DNA from: Sialis fuliginosa
Lineage: Eukaryota; Arthropoda; Insecta; Megaloptera; Sialidae
DNA length: 64,000 nt
Assembly (NCBI GenBank): GCA_961205875.1
Contig: OY540822.1
Span: 1,490,501-1,554,500, forward strand
Direction of reading: 5' to 3'
In this document: positions 23,946 to 35,720 of the stretch, in pieces
Layout: every line of letters starts with the position of its first letter
How positions within the stretch are numbered: position 1 is the first letter of the stretch
Translations under genes and position numbers: made by a program
Notes under the pieces: model-generated
What the model saw: the letters and a program-made list of their open reading frames with translations, nothing else
What the model was told of the DNA's origin: nothing
The model's database searches: none

Positions 23946-24248
23946 ATGTTTTTAATATATGTAATATTATTTAACATTGTATTGGCGGTCGCGTATTTTC
24001 CACCGTTTGAGCACCGTTCAATCACTGACATAAAACAAATGTGCGCGCACCTAAATATTGTATTGCCAACAAACAAAAACATGAAATTTGTGTGTACGTC
24101 GGATACTAAAGTTTCGCCTAATGGTTCAAATTTCATCGAGGAAATTTTAAAAAAAACATCAATTGATTTGATAGAAATTTGCAAAATTATGAACGGACAT
24201 TCCGGGAAAATAACATTTTTGCTATCAAAAATATTAAATATATATTAA
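23946..24248 (+). CDS. Putative small secreted protein, 100 aa
   Basis: The ORF starts with a hydrophobic stretch (MFLIYVILFNIVLAVA) that looks like a cleavable signal peptide, followed by YFPPFEHRSITD and a soluble remainder with three cysteines in the mature part (QMCAHL, KFVCTSD and EICKIM). I recognise no family. Three cysteines would be unusual for an odorant-binding protein, which normally has six, so this may be one exon of a longer gene. A decayed inverted partial copy at 22190-22426 keeps the central region recognisable. The locus abuts a fold-back element, so it could also be coding debris of a mobile unit. Confidence 0.45.
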   Translation: MFLIYVILFNIVLAVAYFPPFEHRSITDIKQMCAHLNIVLPTNKNMKFVCTSDTKVSPNGSNFIEEILKKTSIDLIEICKIMNGHSGKITFLLSKILNIY

Positions 24249-24690
24249 TAAAAAATAGTTTTAAATCAATTCCCATGTGGTTGCTTTGCTACAAAATGAT
24301 GAGGTGGATTGCTGCATTTACAAACAGCACATACAATATTTACTTAACAAAATTTTAAATATTTTTTTTGATATTAGGTTACATTACGAAGCTACGAAAA
24401 AAATTAGGTCAAAAAATTCGAAACTTATATTATTTAGAAATCAATAATTGTTTTTTTTTTAAATAAAATTTTTTTATAACGTTAATTATTTTTTGTTTTT
24501 TAACCACTTTATTATAAATCTATGAATATTTTTAATGTTCGGGGCCAAGAATGAAATAGTTACACTCCTGTTTAACAAAAGGACAAGTATATTCCAAACC
24601 TGTTTCTATCTCTTTCTTTTGACACGACTCTGTTTTCGAGTCAGATGCGTGGTCCATTCTCTATGTCTATGGTCGAGTGCTATTTTTAGG

Positions 24691-26501
24691 ATTTCAAGTA
24701 TTGAAATTCGCAGCTGTAAGGACAAATTAAAAGAATTCAGGATTTTTAGTTTTAAATAGTTCCAATATAATCCCGTAGAGTGCTACTTTTATGATTTTAT
24801 TTAAAGTATCGAAATGGAGTTAAATTCTAAGCGGCAAGCAAAAAGTATCAAAAGTTGGTTGAAAATTTCGACTCGGGAATGTACAAAAACAAAAAAATGT
24901 TAATTTTGATTTAATCAATTTAGGACAATTATTTTACATATTTTTTTACTGTTGCCATTTAATACATTTGTATAATATTTAATATCGTCTTAGTTGACTT
25001 TAGCTACAAAAAGTGATTTTTGGCGAATATCTCGTAATATTATAAAAAACATATTTGTAAAGAAAGTTTAGAAATTAAATAAAATGGTCCTGTTCATAAC
25101 ATTATCACATTACGTTCTCAAGACTCAAGATATTAAAATAAAAACTAATTGGGGTTAAATTTTTGGAGGAATGTAGCTCCTTTATGAAAACTTTCCGAAC
25201 ACATGTTCATATAAAGTTTTTTTCTTAAAATATTTTTTTTCAATTGATTGTTCAAGTCTGGTACGACCACAGAACATTAAAAATAATAGAAGGCCGATAT
25301 GACAATTATAACACAGAAAACAGTGGGCCAATTTTCTGTGTGTTGAGGGGAGTCGGCGCGGCGGTAACGCTGGACACGTGCACTTGTGGCATCTATCAAT
25401 TGTGTAACAGGGTGATATTCAGTAATTACAGCGTTTATTTTTATATTCAATATTTCTCCCCCTGTCACAGATGAAGGGTTGTAATTAATCTTATTCGATC
25501 CGGTAGAAAAAATTCTACATAAGTACAGGAGTTTTAGGGAAAAAATTACCCACTACCTCGCATAGAAACCGAAATATTTATGATTTTGTATAATAAATAA
25601 ATAGAGAAAAAAAAATCTCAATATTTCGCCCCGTCACGGATAAACGGTTGTAATTTGTCTCATTTGATCCGAGGGACAAAACTAGTAAGTGTTCAATCAT
25701 AATAAATTTTTAAAAATATATCTGTATGGTATAAAGTATTTAAATTACTAATAAATAATGGTTTTATTTATTCACAATAATACTTCAAATTCTAATTTTG
25801 TATTATATTATAAAACAAAATTATTAATTAAAATGATTAGTTAAGTCACATAATTAGAACAATATTTTTAAGAAAATAACGGGAAGTTAAAACCAACCTC
25901 AGTCATTCTGAAACACCTGATAATAATTAAAATAAACATTATGCATTAAACGATACCTTTGTATGCTTATTAACACACGGTTGCATCTCCCGGGAAAGGG
26001 AATATGGAAATCAAATGCATTTACTAGGGCGTTTGGAATAAAAGTGGGATGGGATGGGAATATTGATCTTTCTGTTATATCGTGTACAATCTCTTATGTT
26101 TTAAACGTGTGGGTATCTGTATTCTGTATACCTTTACCAGAAATAGGTAATAAGGACATATGCATTTTGTTTATGTATTTATGTCTGTTAGATGTTGCCC
26201 TCCTTTGACAACAAAGTCGTTATATTTTATGTAGGAAGGGATTATATAATATAAAGAAACAAGATGCTTAATTCTATTCTCAAACAAATAATGGAATCAA
26301 GATATTTGTACAAAAACGGTATTATTTAAAACTTTGAAGTTAGAGTAAATAAAAAATTTAAAAAATAAATAATAATAACACTGATTAGTATACCTTATTA
26401 TTAAATTTAACAGTTTTGGAAGTCGTTTTATTTTTTTCTTCATTAAAAAGTTTTTTATTGGCTTGGCACCGACTTCAAAAACTGTTGAATTCAGTTATTA
26501 T
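24691..26501. other. AT-rich interval with a Helitron-type minisatellite
   Basis: From about 25430 to 25690 there are two units containing CCCCCTGTCACAGATGAAGG or CCCCGTCACGGATAAACGG, each followed by TTGTAAT and an ATTYGATCCG motif. The same vocabulary occurs at 45950-46390 and 52560-52870. The segment ends CTAG-T near 25683, like a Helitron 3' end. The open frames at 25244 and 25963 have no family resemblance and I do not call them genes. Confidence 0.5.
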
Positions 26502-26781
26502 TAGAGATTGGAAAAATAGTTGTTATTTTCAATGAAATAGTTACTAGTTGAATTTTTTTCGGAAAATAGTTTCTTTTACGATTTAATAATAATTGTACAA
26601 ACGAAGCAGTAAAAAGTGTCGCAAATAGTTTTAAAATATGTAGTTGGAAAGGTAGTTGCAAATAGTTAATTTCAAATTGTGTTCAATCAAACCAGTTTTC
26701 TAAAAATGGTGGAGATATGTAATAAAAATTACAATAAATGCATTTTTACGCAATAGTTGAAAAAAAATTTTCCAATCTCTA
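26502..26781. mobile_element. hAT-like MITE, 280 bp
   Basis: The termini TAGAGATTGGAAAA and TTTTCCAATCTCTA are inverted copies. The flanking octamers GTTATTAT and GTTACTAA agree at 6 of 8. The interior repeats AATAGTT words. No coding potential. Confidence 0.6.
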
Positions 26782-27110
26782 GTTACTAAGTGTACTTTTC
26801 AGTGTTTTTAGGATTTTTTTGAAGTCGTTTTTATAAGTTTTTTATTTTTCCCATTTGAGTGGCGTACTTTCGAAGTCCATGATCAGATTTTGATGAAATT
26901 TATATGGGATCATCTCAGAAGTATACTCTTCCAAACAAAAAACTACCGAATCGGTGCTTATTTGTCGGAGTTATGCTCGAACATACAAAAAAATATGTAT
27001 ATTGATTGAATTGAGAACTTCCTCCTTTTTTGAAGTCAGTTAAATATAGTTATAGGTACATAGATTGAAAAATACACCCACTGAAAATTGATTTATCTCT
27101 CAACCATGGT

Positions 27111-27313
27111 TCATACTAATATTTTAAATGTAACTTTGTATGTCTATCTGTTTGTTATCTCTTCACGGTTAAAACGCTGAACCGATCTTGGTGAAATTTG
27201 TCAGGAAGATAACTTGCATCCTGAAGTAGGATATAGGGTAGCTTGTATCTCGAAAAATGTATTAGATGAAAAAATACAAATTCCAAGCGGACGAAGTTGC
27301 TGGTAACAACTAG
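27111..27313 (+). mobile_element. Short non-autonomous Helitron
   Basis: It starts TCATACTAATATT and ends GCTGGTAACAACTAG before T, with GCGGACGAAGT as a decayed 3' hairpin. The 5' part has CTTCACGGTTAAAACGCTGA then ACCGATCTTGGTGAAATTTG, shared with the Helitron at 52400-52904. Confidence 0.6.
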
Positions 27314-27692
27314 TAGACCATATAGCAAACTTTTTAACGAAAGAAAAGAAAAATCTAGACCTTATTTAATTACCGAAAATTTCAACCTGGAGCTTCGTTT
27401 AGGAACTATAGTTTTGTCAAAGATTAAGTTGTTTGTGTGTGTGTGGGTTGTGTTGTGACTATATGGATGTGCAATGCAATGTGGTGAATATTTATTCTGA
27501 ATAATCGGGCTAAATAATGTTCTGAAGACAGGGCCGGCCGAACGGCCAGGCGACCCAGGTGACAGCCTGCGGCGCCAATTGTTTTAAACTTATTTTCTAT
27601 GTTCTGTTCTAGGGCGCCAAATTTAAGCTGTATATATTTTTTGAATAATAGTTTTGATTTTTTCTGCAAAATAATTCATTTTACTTAATAAA

Positions 27693-27923
27693 ATGCTTAA
27701 TATCAAAAATAAATTATTTATTACAAATTTTTTTACAAAACATGAAAAGCACAGTACCAAATCTGTAGGTGGCTTTGCGGATTCTTTTAAAATTCCGGTT
27801 AGTGTAGCTAGTGGAGAAAGACGTTTTAGTAAATTAAAATTGATAAAAACTTATTTGCGATCGGCTATGATAGAAGATAGGTTGAATAATTTGGCTATTC
27901 TTTCTTTGAAAATAAAGTTGTAG
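27693..27923 (+). pseudogene. hAT transposase C-terminal dimerisation fragment
   Basis: The 76-codon frame contains PVSVASGERRFSKLKLIKTY followed by LRSAMIEDRLNNLAILS. This is the conserved C-terminal block of hAT transposases related to the ZMYM/TTF-type group (consensus P-x-T-x-A-x-x-E-R-x-F-S-x-L-K). Everything upstream of the block is missing, so it is a remnant of the surrounding hAT element. Confidence 0.85.
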
Positions 27924-28269
27924 CAAACCCACAGGCGTATTTACCATGGGGCCATGGGGGCCATGGCCTAGGGCGGCAGGTCGAGAGGGGCGGTATTTTT
28001 TAGTTTAATATAGCATATTTAAAAAAATATAGGGAAATAAAAAATAAGTAGTGCGACTAAAAAAAAGGTCAAGTATTAATTTCTCTATAAAATTTGAAAT
28101 TTCAATGAACAAAAAGCTCATCAGTTTTTTATGTACATTATAGTTTCCATTATTTGTAAAAAATTATCACTTTTCAGTTCATATAGGAATTTTGACTGTT
28201 AAGAATATATTATATTTTTCCTTGGTAAAGGGGCGGCAATTTTTTTTACCAGGGCGGCAAACATTTTTC

Positions 28270-28470
28270 CGACTTGATTTACTATTATTGTCACTGCTTA
28301 GTTGTTATGTTACCTAATCTAACAAAATATAGCCTATAACCTGGCCAGAGAACGTACCTATGAATTTAAAAAAAAAACACGTAAATCGGATACGTGGTTC
28401 TCGAGTGATAAGCGCACGAACGGACAGACAGACAGAGAGACGTTGAGCTTTATATATATTAAGGATTATA
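28270..28470 (-). mobile_element. Helitron fragment (5' end)
   Basis: Reverse complement of the first about 230 bp of the Helitron at 8840-9755. It includes CTTAATATATATAAAGCTCA, the GTCTGTCTG run, ATCACTCGAGAACCAC and GGCCAGGTTATAGGC. No 3' end is attached. Confidence 0.75.
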
Positions 28471-28719
28471 TTACACTAATGAATTAATAAAAAGTGTATT
28501 TAATGGTATTTTTCATTTTTCTATACATTTTATTTATTTCGATAATTTTCTCACACGCTTTTTTTGTGGCGGGGGGTGGGGGGCGTCAAAAAAAAATCTC
28601 GCCTGGGGCGCCAGAATCGCAAAGGCCGGCTCTGTCTGGAGATATCATCTGTATGTATATCACTACATAAGTGATGTAACGAATATTCACACATTTTTTA
28701 ACATTCGCATTTGCAAAAA

Positions 28720-28790
28720 ACATCTGCCAAGTAAATGCACAGTGATTCCTCGTGCTAAATTCACCAAAGGTAGTTAATTATTAAACAATT
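28720..28790. repeat. Short dispersed repeat shared with 61336-61400
   Basis: The words AAGTAAATGCACAGTG, TTCCTCGTGCTAAATTCACC and TAGTTAATTAT recur in the same order and orientation beside the UBE2O 3' end. No coding sense. Confidence 0.6.
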
Positions 28791-29050
28791 TAAATAAAAA
28801 CCGATAGTGTTTATATAAATTGCCTGGAATTGGTTAACCATTTAATTTTTATACAATTTTACTAAAAAAATATTAATTCGAAAGTTTTCTTAAAACGCAC
28901 CTGAATATTTTTGCATATATTTTTAATTTTTTGGCACTTTCAATATAAATCTAAAATGCAAATGTCAAAATGACATTTAATATATCCAAGCAAATATCAA
29001 TTTAGAAAAACAAAACAGGAATTTTTAAAATAAATTGAGATAAATCATTG

Positions 29051-29406
29051 TAAAGCGTCGATTACATTGAGTGAGTTAACAAGCCAGCTTGTTAGCTTGT
29101 AAACTCGCTCAGTGTAATCTGCTACAAAAGTTGAAATCTGGACTACTTTACTCGCTGGCTTGTAGGCTTGTTAGTTTGTTAGCTTGTTAGCTTGTAAACT
29201 AGCCGTGTGTCATCATAGTGGCTAGTTCGCTAGCTGCTAGTATCTCGGTGATTCCTGGTTTCAGTGTCTATAAAATGTATTCACAACACGTGGTTTACTC
29301 GCTAGTTAGTTGGCTACTGAGCGAGTGGAAAGTTTTGTGTATCATCATCACTATCTTACAAGCTAACAAGCCAGCTTGTAACAAGCTCAATGTAATCGAC
29401 CCTTTA
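29051..29406. mobile_element. MITE with GCTTGTTAGCTTGT internal repeats
   Basis: The ends TAAAGCGTCGATTACATTGA and the inverted TCAATGTAATCGACCCTTTA agree apart from one base. Inside each end is AACAAGCCAGCTTGT, and the middle has runs of GCTTGTTAGCTTGTTAG. The frame at 29218 is incidental. Confidence 0.75.
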
Positions 29407-29479
29407 GGGAATATTTTACAACAAACGTTGTAGATCCATATTATAGGAAATTTAATGCTCTACATAAAATATTTTATAA

Positions 29480-29760
29480 AATTTTCACGTAACATGTGGT
29501 GTCGTTCTTGAAATATCTTGAAAAAATAAATATTTTGGGGTGTCACCCCTCCCTCTTACCACGATTTTGATGATTTTGAAATGGGATCGTCCTCAAGCCA
29601 GACCCAACTATCCGACCAAGTTTAAATAATATCGGTATAGTGGTTCATGAGTTATGCGTGTGACAAGGATTCGGGGGACAGACGGACACACACACACGGA
29701 CGGACGGACAGACAGACAGACACGGATCGAAAAGTATTTGTCTTGACGTGAAACGGAAAG
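29480..29760. repeat. Interspersed repeat with GGACAGAC tail
   Basis: The run from TGGGGTGTCACCCCTCCCTC to the ACGGACGGACGGACAGACAG array (about 29685-29725) resembles the 3' flank of insect non-LTR elements, where such GACA/GACG arrays are common. Family not identified. Confidence 0.4.
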
Positions 29761-29889
29761 ATAAATTTAAAATTTTGAAATCGGAGAACATTTTTTTGTC
29801 TCATTCTAAAACGATCACAAAACTTCTCGTATCTTCGATATTGCGAGGAAGCAAAAATCATAAGAATAAATAAATAAAATTACAATTAC

Positions 29890-31865
29890 AAGCACTAAGC
29901 AATGCTGTACGGTCCCCTGCTTACCATATTATCTTTTAAATACATTAAAAAAATATTATTTTTTTTCTTGAGATATGTTATGTATGCTGGAAGAGTTTTT
30001 ACAATTTTGTTAATTAAATACTTAGGTGCTCTTTCATAAAAATTAGTTTTGTGGTATATTTCATAGTTATGTTTTCTTAAATTATGTTTTTTATCTTTTA
30101 TGTGAGTTTCTGTTGATATACAGGATGGGGCAATAGTGTGTGGAAGTTCGATAACTCGTAGACCATAACAGATTAAAAAAAATTTCTAATGCAGATGTAA
30201 ACTGTGGGTAAATGTGCATACATAGAAATTATTTTCAAATATACAGGGTGCTACAAAAAAAATTTTGTAAAAATTTGTAACCATTTTTGAATTATTGAGC
30301 AAAAAGTACAAAATTCAGCAATATTTACTAAAAAAAATTAATTTTTTTTCAAATAAAATAAAACACCATGTACAGGATCTTCATGTTGCCCATAAAAACA
30401 GCATTTTATGTTTCTGTCTCAATTTCACACTGCTCATTAATGAATTTATATGATTGTAAATTATTTTGGTTGATTGTGTTCAATAAAATAATAAAGCATA
30501 TGTTTGCTAGCTGAAAAAAATTCAAGCTTTTTATGGGCAACATGAACATACTGTACATGGTATTTTATTTTATTTGAAAAAAAAATATTTTTTTTTAGTA
30601 AATATTGCTGAATTTTGTACTTTTTGCTCAATAATTCAAAAATGGTTACAAATAACCATAAGGATGAACAAACAAAAAATGTTCGTTATGTAATTCTACA
30701 TAACATCATTAAAAAATATATAGGGTGTTCCATTTGAAATAGTTGAGAAAAATAACTTTGAAGTTCTCAAAATTTTAAAATTAATTTTGAACACCCTGTA
30801 CATGGTGACTCTAAGATATTGAAGCAAAAGTACCCACCACCTCCTACAATAATAATAATATTAATTTCGTCTTCAAAGCTCCGGCCGCGGAAGTGGTGAA
30901 TTTTTAAGTGGAGTAATGTAAAAGTCAATTTTTTTGAAAAATATATTATTACGTCTAAATCGGACATCAGATGGGGCTAATATTTTTTATATGAATAAAC
31001 ATCCCAAGAGAAGTTTTAAATATGCAAAAATAATCAGGGCATTCCATTTAAAAAAAATTACTTTAAGCGTGCCACACTTTTTTGTAGCACCCTGTATATT
31101 TGAAAATAATTTCTATGTATGCGCATTTACCCACAGTTTACATCTGCATTAGAATTTTTTTTTTATCTGTTATGGTCTACGAGCTATCGAACTTCCACAC
31201 ACTATTGCCCCATCCTGTATATGTATTTAAATAGTTCTATTACATATATCCCCCAAAGTGTCAGTAATTTATTAGTTTTGAAAAAATTTCGCAATGTTTG
31301 TATTTTATTAAGATTAAAAATTAATCTGATTATTTTTTTCTGAATTATAAAAACTCTCCAAGCATCCACAGCTGAGTTCACATTCGCGTCGTAATATGCC
31401 ATTAACTGGTGCTTTTCTAAATATTGTTTTAATATTCTAATTTGATAACACCTGCACAATCTCTTACAAATGTCATCCACATGTGTTGTGAATTTCAAAG
31501 TGTCAACAATATTAATTCCTAAAAATGTAGATTCTAATTTAGGTTTTAGCATTGTTGTATCTTTATATATTATTATATTATTTATTCTATTTTGATGTTT
31601 CAATCTGAAATTCACAACACATGTTTTGTCAATATTAACAATATGAAACTGTTTAATTATATTTATTGTCAATTCTTTTGCATCTTCAATATGATCGGCA
31701 GCCATCAACACCGTCACATCATCAGGATACATAATTATTTTCTCGGCTCCTAAGTGATCTGGAGTCCAAGATTGCTACCCTGAAGTACACCAATCGTGAC
31801 CGGCACTGTGTCAATATTATCAATATTAATTTAGATTGAAATTGTAGGGCCGTTAATGATGTCCG
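29890..31865 (-). pseudogene. Non-LTR retrotransposon reverse transcriptase fragment
   Basis: Minus-strand reading gives VTIGVLQGSNLG near 31790 (the RT GVPQGSxLGP motif), a frame break, then MYPDDVTVLMAADH (the catalytic Y-x-DD box, here YPDD), FLGINIVDTLKF, the downstream KIIRLIFNLNK region and LTLWGIYVIELFKYI at about 31220. A fold-back element (30119-31219) interrupts it. On its other side the frame resumes with STETHIKDKKHNLRKHNYEI, then APKYLINKIVKTLP and a stop near 29950, which is the C-terminal region of Jockey/CR1-like LINEs. It is truncated at the 5' end and broken. Confidence 0.85.
30119..31219. mobile_element. TACAGGATGGGG fold-back element, copy in LINE
   Basis: The termini TACAGGATGGGGCAATAGTG and the inverted CACTATTGCCCCATCCTGTA are flanked by TA (30117-30118 and 31220-31221). 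The arms are about 450-500 bp and diverged. The LINE frame is restored if the element and one TA are removed, so the TA is a true target duplication. A larger relative lies at 56424-60301. Internal words such as TACAGGGTGCTACAAAA and CACCCTGTACATGGTG suggest layers of related elements. Confidence 0.92.
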
Positions 31866-32166
31866 AATTGACAACACCTGAAACCGCTACTGGTAAGTAG
31901 TCTAATTAAAGCTGTGTGTGTATTTGTGTGTGTGTGATACCTACTTTGAAATATGTACAGTCGCCTGAAGAACTCGTCTGCCACACAAAAGGTCAGAATC
32001 GCTTACAACAGATTTCAAATTTTAAGATAAACACCATCGGTTATCTTTTTCTATGGCGGAGCTTATATATTTACAACATTTTAAATAAAAACAATAAATA
32101 ATATACGTCCATTTCAAATAATGATTTATTATTACAAATGTTGTTTTTATTATCTAATTTCTTATA
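31866..32166. other. No feature recognised
   Basis: AT-rich with a short (GT)n run near 31913-31937. The open frame at 31916 starts in that run and has no family resemblance. Confidence 0.4.
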
Positions 32167-32514
32167 CAGGTAAACGTCATTTTACGCCGGGGTTCCATTC
32201 TGAGAGACACCAGCGTAAAATGAACACAAATAAAATGGACGATATAAGATTAAATAAAATAAAAATTATAATCAAACCTTTTTATTTTTCTTAAAAACAA
32301 AACGAAAACTAACTCGGAAACAATTTCACACACAAAATAGGCTGCTCGCGTACACGCTAATAGAATAAAACAACGTGTAAAAGTGTGTCTGCTATTAGAA
32401 TAACGGCGCCTACTGTTGTCTGGTGTCGGTCGAACCGGAGAATCCCACGCCAGCACCAACCGGCGTAGTTGTGAATCGGCGTAAATCGAACCGGCGCAAA
32501 ACGACGTCTACCTG
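32167..32514. mobile_element. pogo/Tigger-like MITE, 348 bp
   Basis: The ends CAGGTAAACGTCATTTTACG and, inverted, CAGGTAGACGTCGTTTTGCG are both flanked by TA (32165-32166 and 32515-32516). CAG...CTG ends with a TA duplication fit the pogo/Tigger branch of Tc1/mariner. The interior includes a GC-rich GAATCCCACGCCAGCACC segment. Confidence 0.8.
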
Positions 32515-32689
32515 TACTAATTATGGTTATTTACTATGATTATGTGTAAAAATTTAATTGCACAAATATATATGAGTACTTATTATTAATGAAGAGTAGT
32601 TATTTATCTAGCAAATGAGTTTCAAAATATCTGTCTTTGTTTGATACATGGAAAATTGATTTAAATATTATTATAATCAAATGGGAGGA

Positions 32690-33860
32690 GCCTACTAACA
32701 AGGTAACCTTTTCAAGTGATAAAATCGTATCGAAAAACCATGATAATTTAAAAATTTTATTTAAATATTTTAACCCTTTCATTGCAAATTTAAAAAATAT
32801 ATTTTTTTTTATATTGCAACGAAAGGGTAAAAATGAATATTTGAAATTATGATAACTTTCTATAATACACTAAAATTTATTCAATAGAAATAAAAATCTT
32901 CAATAATTAATGGGGTGGGGGTAAACAGTTTCACTTGTTCGAATTTCGACTATATTATTAAGTATAAAAAGTATAAAAAATCCATAAATGTTATACAGTA
33001 CATTTCTTTACATTTTTATTGGTTTCGAAGATATTTGAAAAAAATTATTATTTTACATATTTTTACACATTTCACCCCCTTAAACTGTTTTACCGCAGCT
33101 AAAATAACTTTTTTCTTACTACCCCTGACGCCCTCTAATTATGTACAGAATTTAAACTCGATACGATTTTACTACTTCAAAAGGTTCCGAAGATGGATTA
33201 TAAATATTATAACAGTAACATAAAGTAGTTTTTCATCAGACTAATGCAAGAAACAAACGTACCAAATGACAATTTTTACCCGACCATTTTCTAGACTAAC
33301 TTGCGCTAAAAAATCTCTTTACTGGTTTCTAGGGGTCTTGACATGTAAATATCCTTCTAAATTTGCCACTTTTCAGCTATATAAACACTTTTCTTATCAC
33401 TATAACGTAATAAAAAAATTATGTATATATTTTTCGAAATATGATAATGTGGCGATGAAAGGGTAAAAATTTTGTTTTGTGAAATATGTATTATATATTT
33501 GAATTACTATTGTATAATACAATTAAATTTAGTAAATAGAAGAAAAAACCTAAAAAATAGGGTGGGTGGGGGGGTGGGGCTGAAGGGTTTCACATTTTCG
33601 AATTTCGACTGTTGCCATTTGAAAGAGTACCTATAAAAAATCATGAAAATTTTGTATTATAGATTTTTTTAAATCTTCATTAGTTTCAGGGTTATTTGAA
33701 ATATACGATTTTTTTGCACATTTTCAAAGGGGTATTTCACCCCTCTTAAACCGTTTTACCGCAGCTAAAATATTTTTTTTTTACTACCCTTGACCCCCTC
33801 TAATACAAAATTTGAATTCGATACGATTTTATCACTTGAAAAGGTTCCCTTGTAAGTTTG
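32690..33860 (+). repeat. Direct tandem duplication, unit about 660 bp
   Basis: The order GGGTAAAAAT, GGGGTGGGGG, TTCGAATTTCGACT, TTTTACCGCAGCTAAAATA and TCGATACGATTTTA is read twice (about 32825-33190 and 33468-33850). Outer ends 32697-32745 and 33807-33857 also match inverted (CCTTTTCAAGTGATAAAATC), giving a hairpin frame around the duplication. The frames inside are incidental. Confidence 0.75.
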
Positions 33861-35093
33861 TAATAAGCGTAAATGAATACAAACTGGAAGAACAGTTCTG
33901 CATTTGATTATACGGTAATAAATAACATTGGTCAACAGCCATTTTGCTGCAGGAGGTTAATTTGGATACGCTGAATCCAAAAATGATCATCATTTTGCTC
34001 AATCAGCTTTTGTTTTTGCGATAATGCAAAAAAATCGTTTTTTTTCGATATGCAAACATTCAAATTCAAATATATTTTTTTAAATCAAATACTTCAACCA
34101 AATGTTATTCGTAATGTAACTATGGGTCCTAATTGAATTAAAAAAACTTAAATTATAATTTTCATGAAGATAGCAGAGCAAAGCCAGGAAAATAAAAGCT
34201 CGCTCGACTAATAATTAGGTGCTAATTAAATGCCCAAAAAGAAAATTTAATGTTTACGAGAAATATCAATGCAAAAGAAAGCATGTAGAATTTTACTTGA
34301 TACGGATGCTTCGAATTACAAAAATTGGATTTACATTCTTGTTCTATGATAAGAAATAAGACAAAAAGTTAATATAAATATACCTCCAAAAATTCATATA
34401 TATGTATTCGATTTAAGTGCCGATTTATAGTTAACAGTTAAGTACATGTAAGTAAGGAGACACGTATAAGGAGTTATATTTACATGAGCTTTGTTTCGTA
34501 CCTTAAATTATAGAAGCATCCGTATTAAGTACCTAAAATTCTGCACGCTTTCTTTGTATCGATATTTCTCATAAACGGTTTATCCTATGACAAATGAGCA
34601 AAGTTTTTTGTGTATTTTGTGTCATGTTATCTTATTCAAGTGCCTAACTCAGGAAAAAATTAATGAACAAAAAAAAAGATTTTTAGTGTCCTGGGGCAGT
34701 TCCCGAAAATAACAACCGAATATTCACTAATAAATTAAACTATTGCCTGCCGCTGATCAAATATCAGATTTGTACATCTACAATGGTCGGGGATATAATA
34801 CACAAGTACCGAAAAAAAGTTTTAAAAATAGAACGAATACATTTTAAAGCTTTTTTTACTCTTAATTTTTTAGGAACACAAAGGACCCCGCACAAAAGCA
34901 ATGGAAAAACACTCTCGGTGGATTTTGACCAAACCCACGGAAATAGATACTACATAATATATAATAATATATAATATAATATATAATAAATAGATTACAC
35001 TAATAATTACTTTAAATTAGCCGATTGTCGTCAAATTAAGCTGTTTTACAGTCAAGTGTTTATAGATTATGATTCTGTAATGACAGTATGTAA
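33861..35093. other. AT-rich interval with an imperfect palindrome
   Basis: 34255-34325 matches 34510-34575 inverted (GAGAAATATC, AGAAAGC, TAGAATTTTA, ACGGATGCTTC). The open frame at 34783 has no recognised family. Nothing else supported. Confidence 0.45.
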
Positions 35094-35330
35094 TCAAATA
35101 TCAACAAACATTTCTAATTTAGTACATTTAATTAAACAAGAATCCAACACAAGGGTATGATCCAAGACTGGTGACAGTACCTTATTGATATTTTTAGTCC
35201 CGCAGGCTTTCAACCACAATTCACGCACTTCTTTATTTTTGGGAATTAACAAAAACTTGAATATGTTCAGAATCCTTTTTCTTATTAAGATAACTTGAAG
35301 TTTTATAATTTTCCACTGCACAATAAACAC
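35094..35330 (-). pseudogene. Possible THAP-domain fragment
   Basis: The frame contains FKFLLIPKNKEVRELWLKAC, which resembles the middle of a THAP zinc finger (F-x-x-P-K-x-x-E-x-x-x-x-W-x-x-A), a DNA-binding domain of P-element and Kolobok transposases and of some host proteins. The N-terminal C2 part and the C-terminal CSxHF motif are not seen, and the downstream frame ends within about 30 residues. Host exon or transposase debris cannot be separated. Confidence 0.4.
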
Positions 35331-35720
35331 GGTGCATTCTATATTATTTACTTTTCACCATATATCAAAGCGAATTCTATACAACAACAACACATGAATT
35401 TTCCATCTGACACATGAAGTACACGTCGTGACGTCACAATAGTAGATGTCATTTGTTTATCGAGCCCACCTTGTATATTTTCACCATGCCTTAGTAGTAT
35501 CATATCAATTTTTTTTTAAATCTCCAATCAAAAATACGTAGAAATTTTCGATTCCAAAATTAAAAAAAAATTTTTTTTGCTTAAATAGCCTGGTACACCT
35601 ACGAAATTTTTTTCATAAATACCCCTTATTATGCACAAACACATATATTTTTTAAAATTTCTATTTTGTTTAAATATGTTTACTGACCTCTATTTCTATA
35701 GTTGATTTGCATTGTACATA

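Larger units (their letters stand above)
27529..28634. mobile_element. hAT element with CAGGGCCGGC termini
   Basis: The ends CAGGGCCGGC (27529) and GCCGGCTCTG (28634) are inverted hAT-type termini. The flanks TCTGAAGA (27521-27528) and TCTGGAGA (28635-28642) agree at 7 of 8, an 8-bp target duplication. Inside are a hAT C-terminal coding fragment, a GGGCGGC-rich piece at about 27950-28265 that looks like another hAT fragment, and a reverse Helitron fragment. Confidence 0.8.

Noticed and set aside
25244..25474. Possible exon on + or - strand
   Set aside because: Frames overlap the start of a minisatellite unit and lack splice sites or family motifs that I can support.
33266..33466. 66-codon frame
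   Set aside because: Sits in the tandem duplication at 32690-33860. The other unit does not preserve the frame.
34783..34974. Possible host exon GTQRTPHKSNGKTL
   Set aside because: An acceptor-like TTTTTTAG precedes it, but no homologue, donor or partner exon could be recognised.
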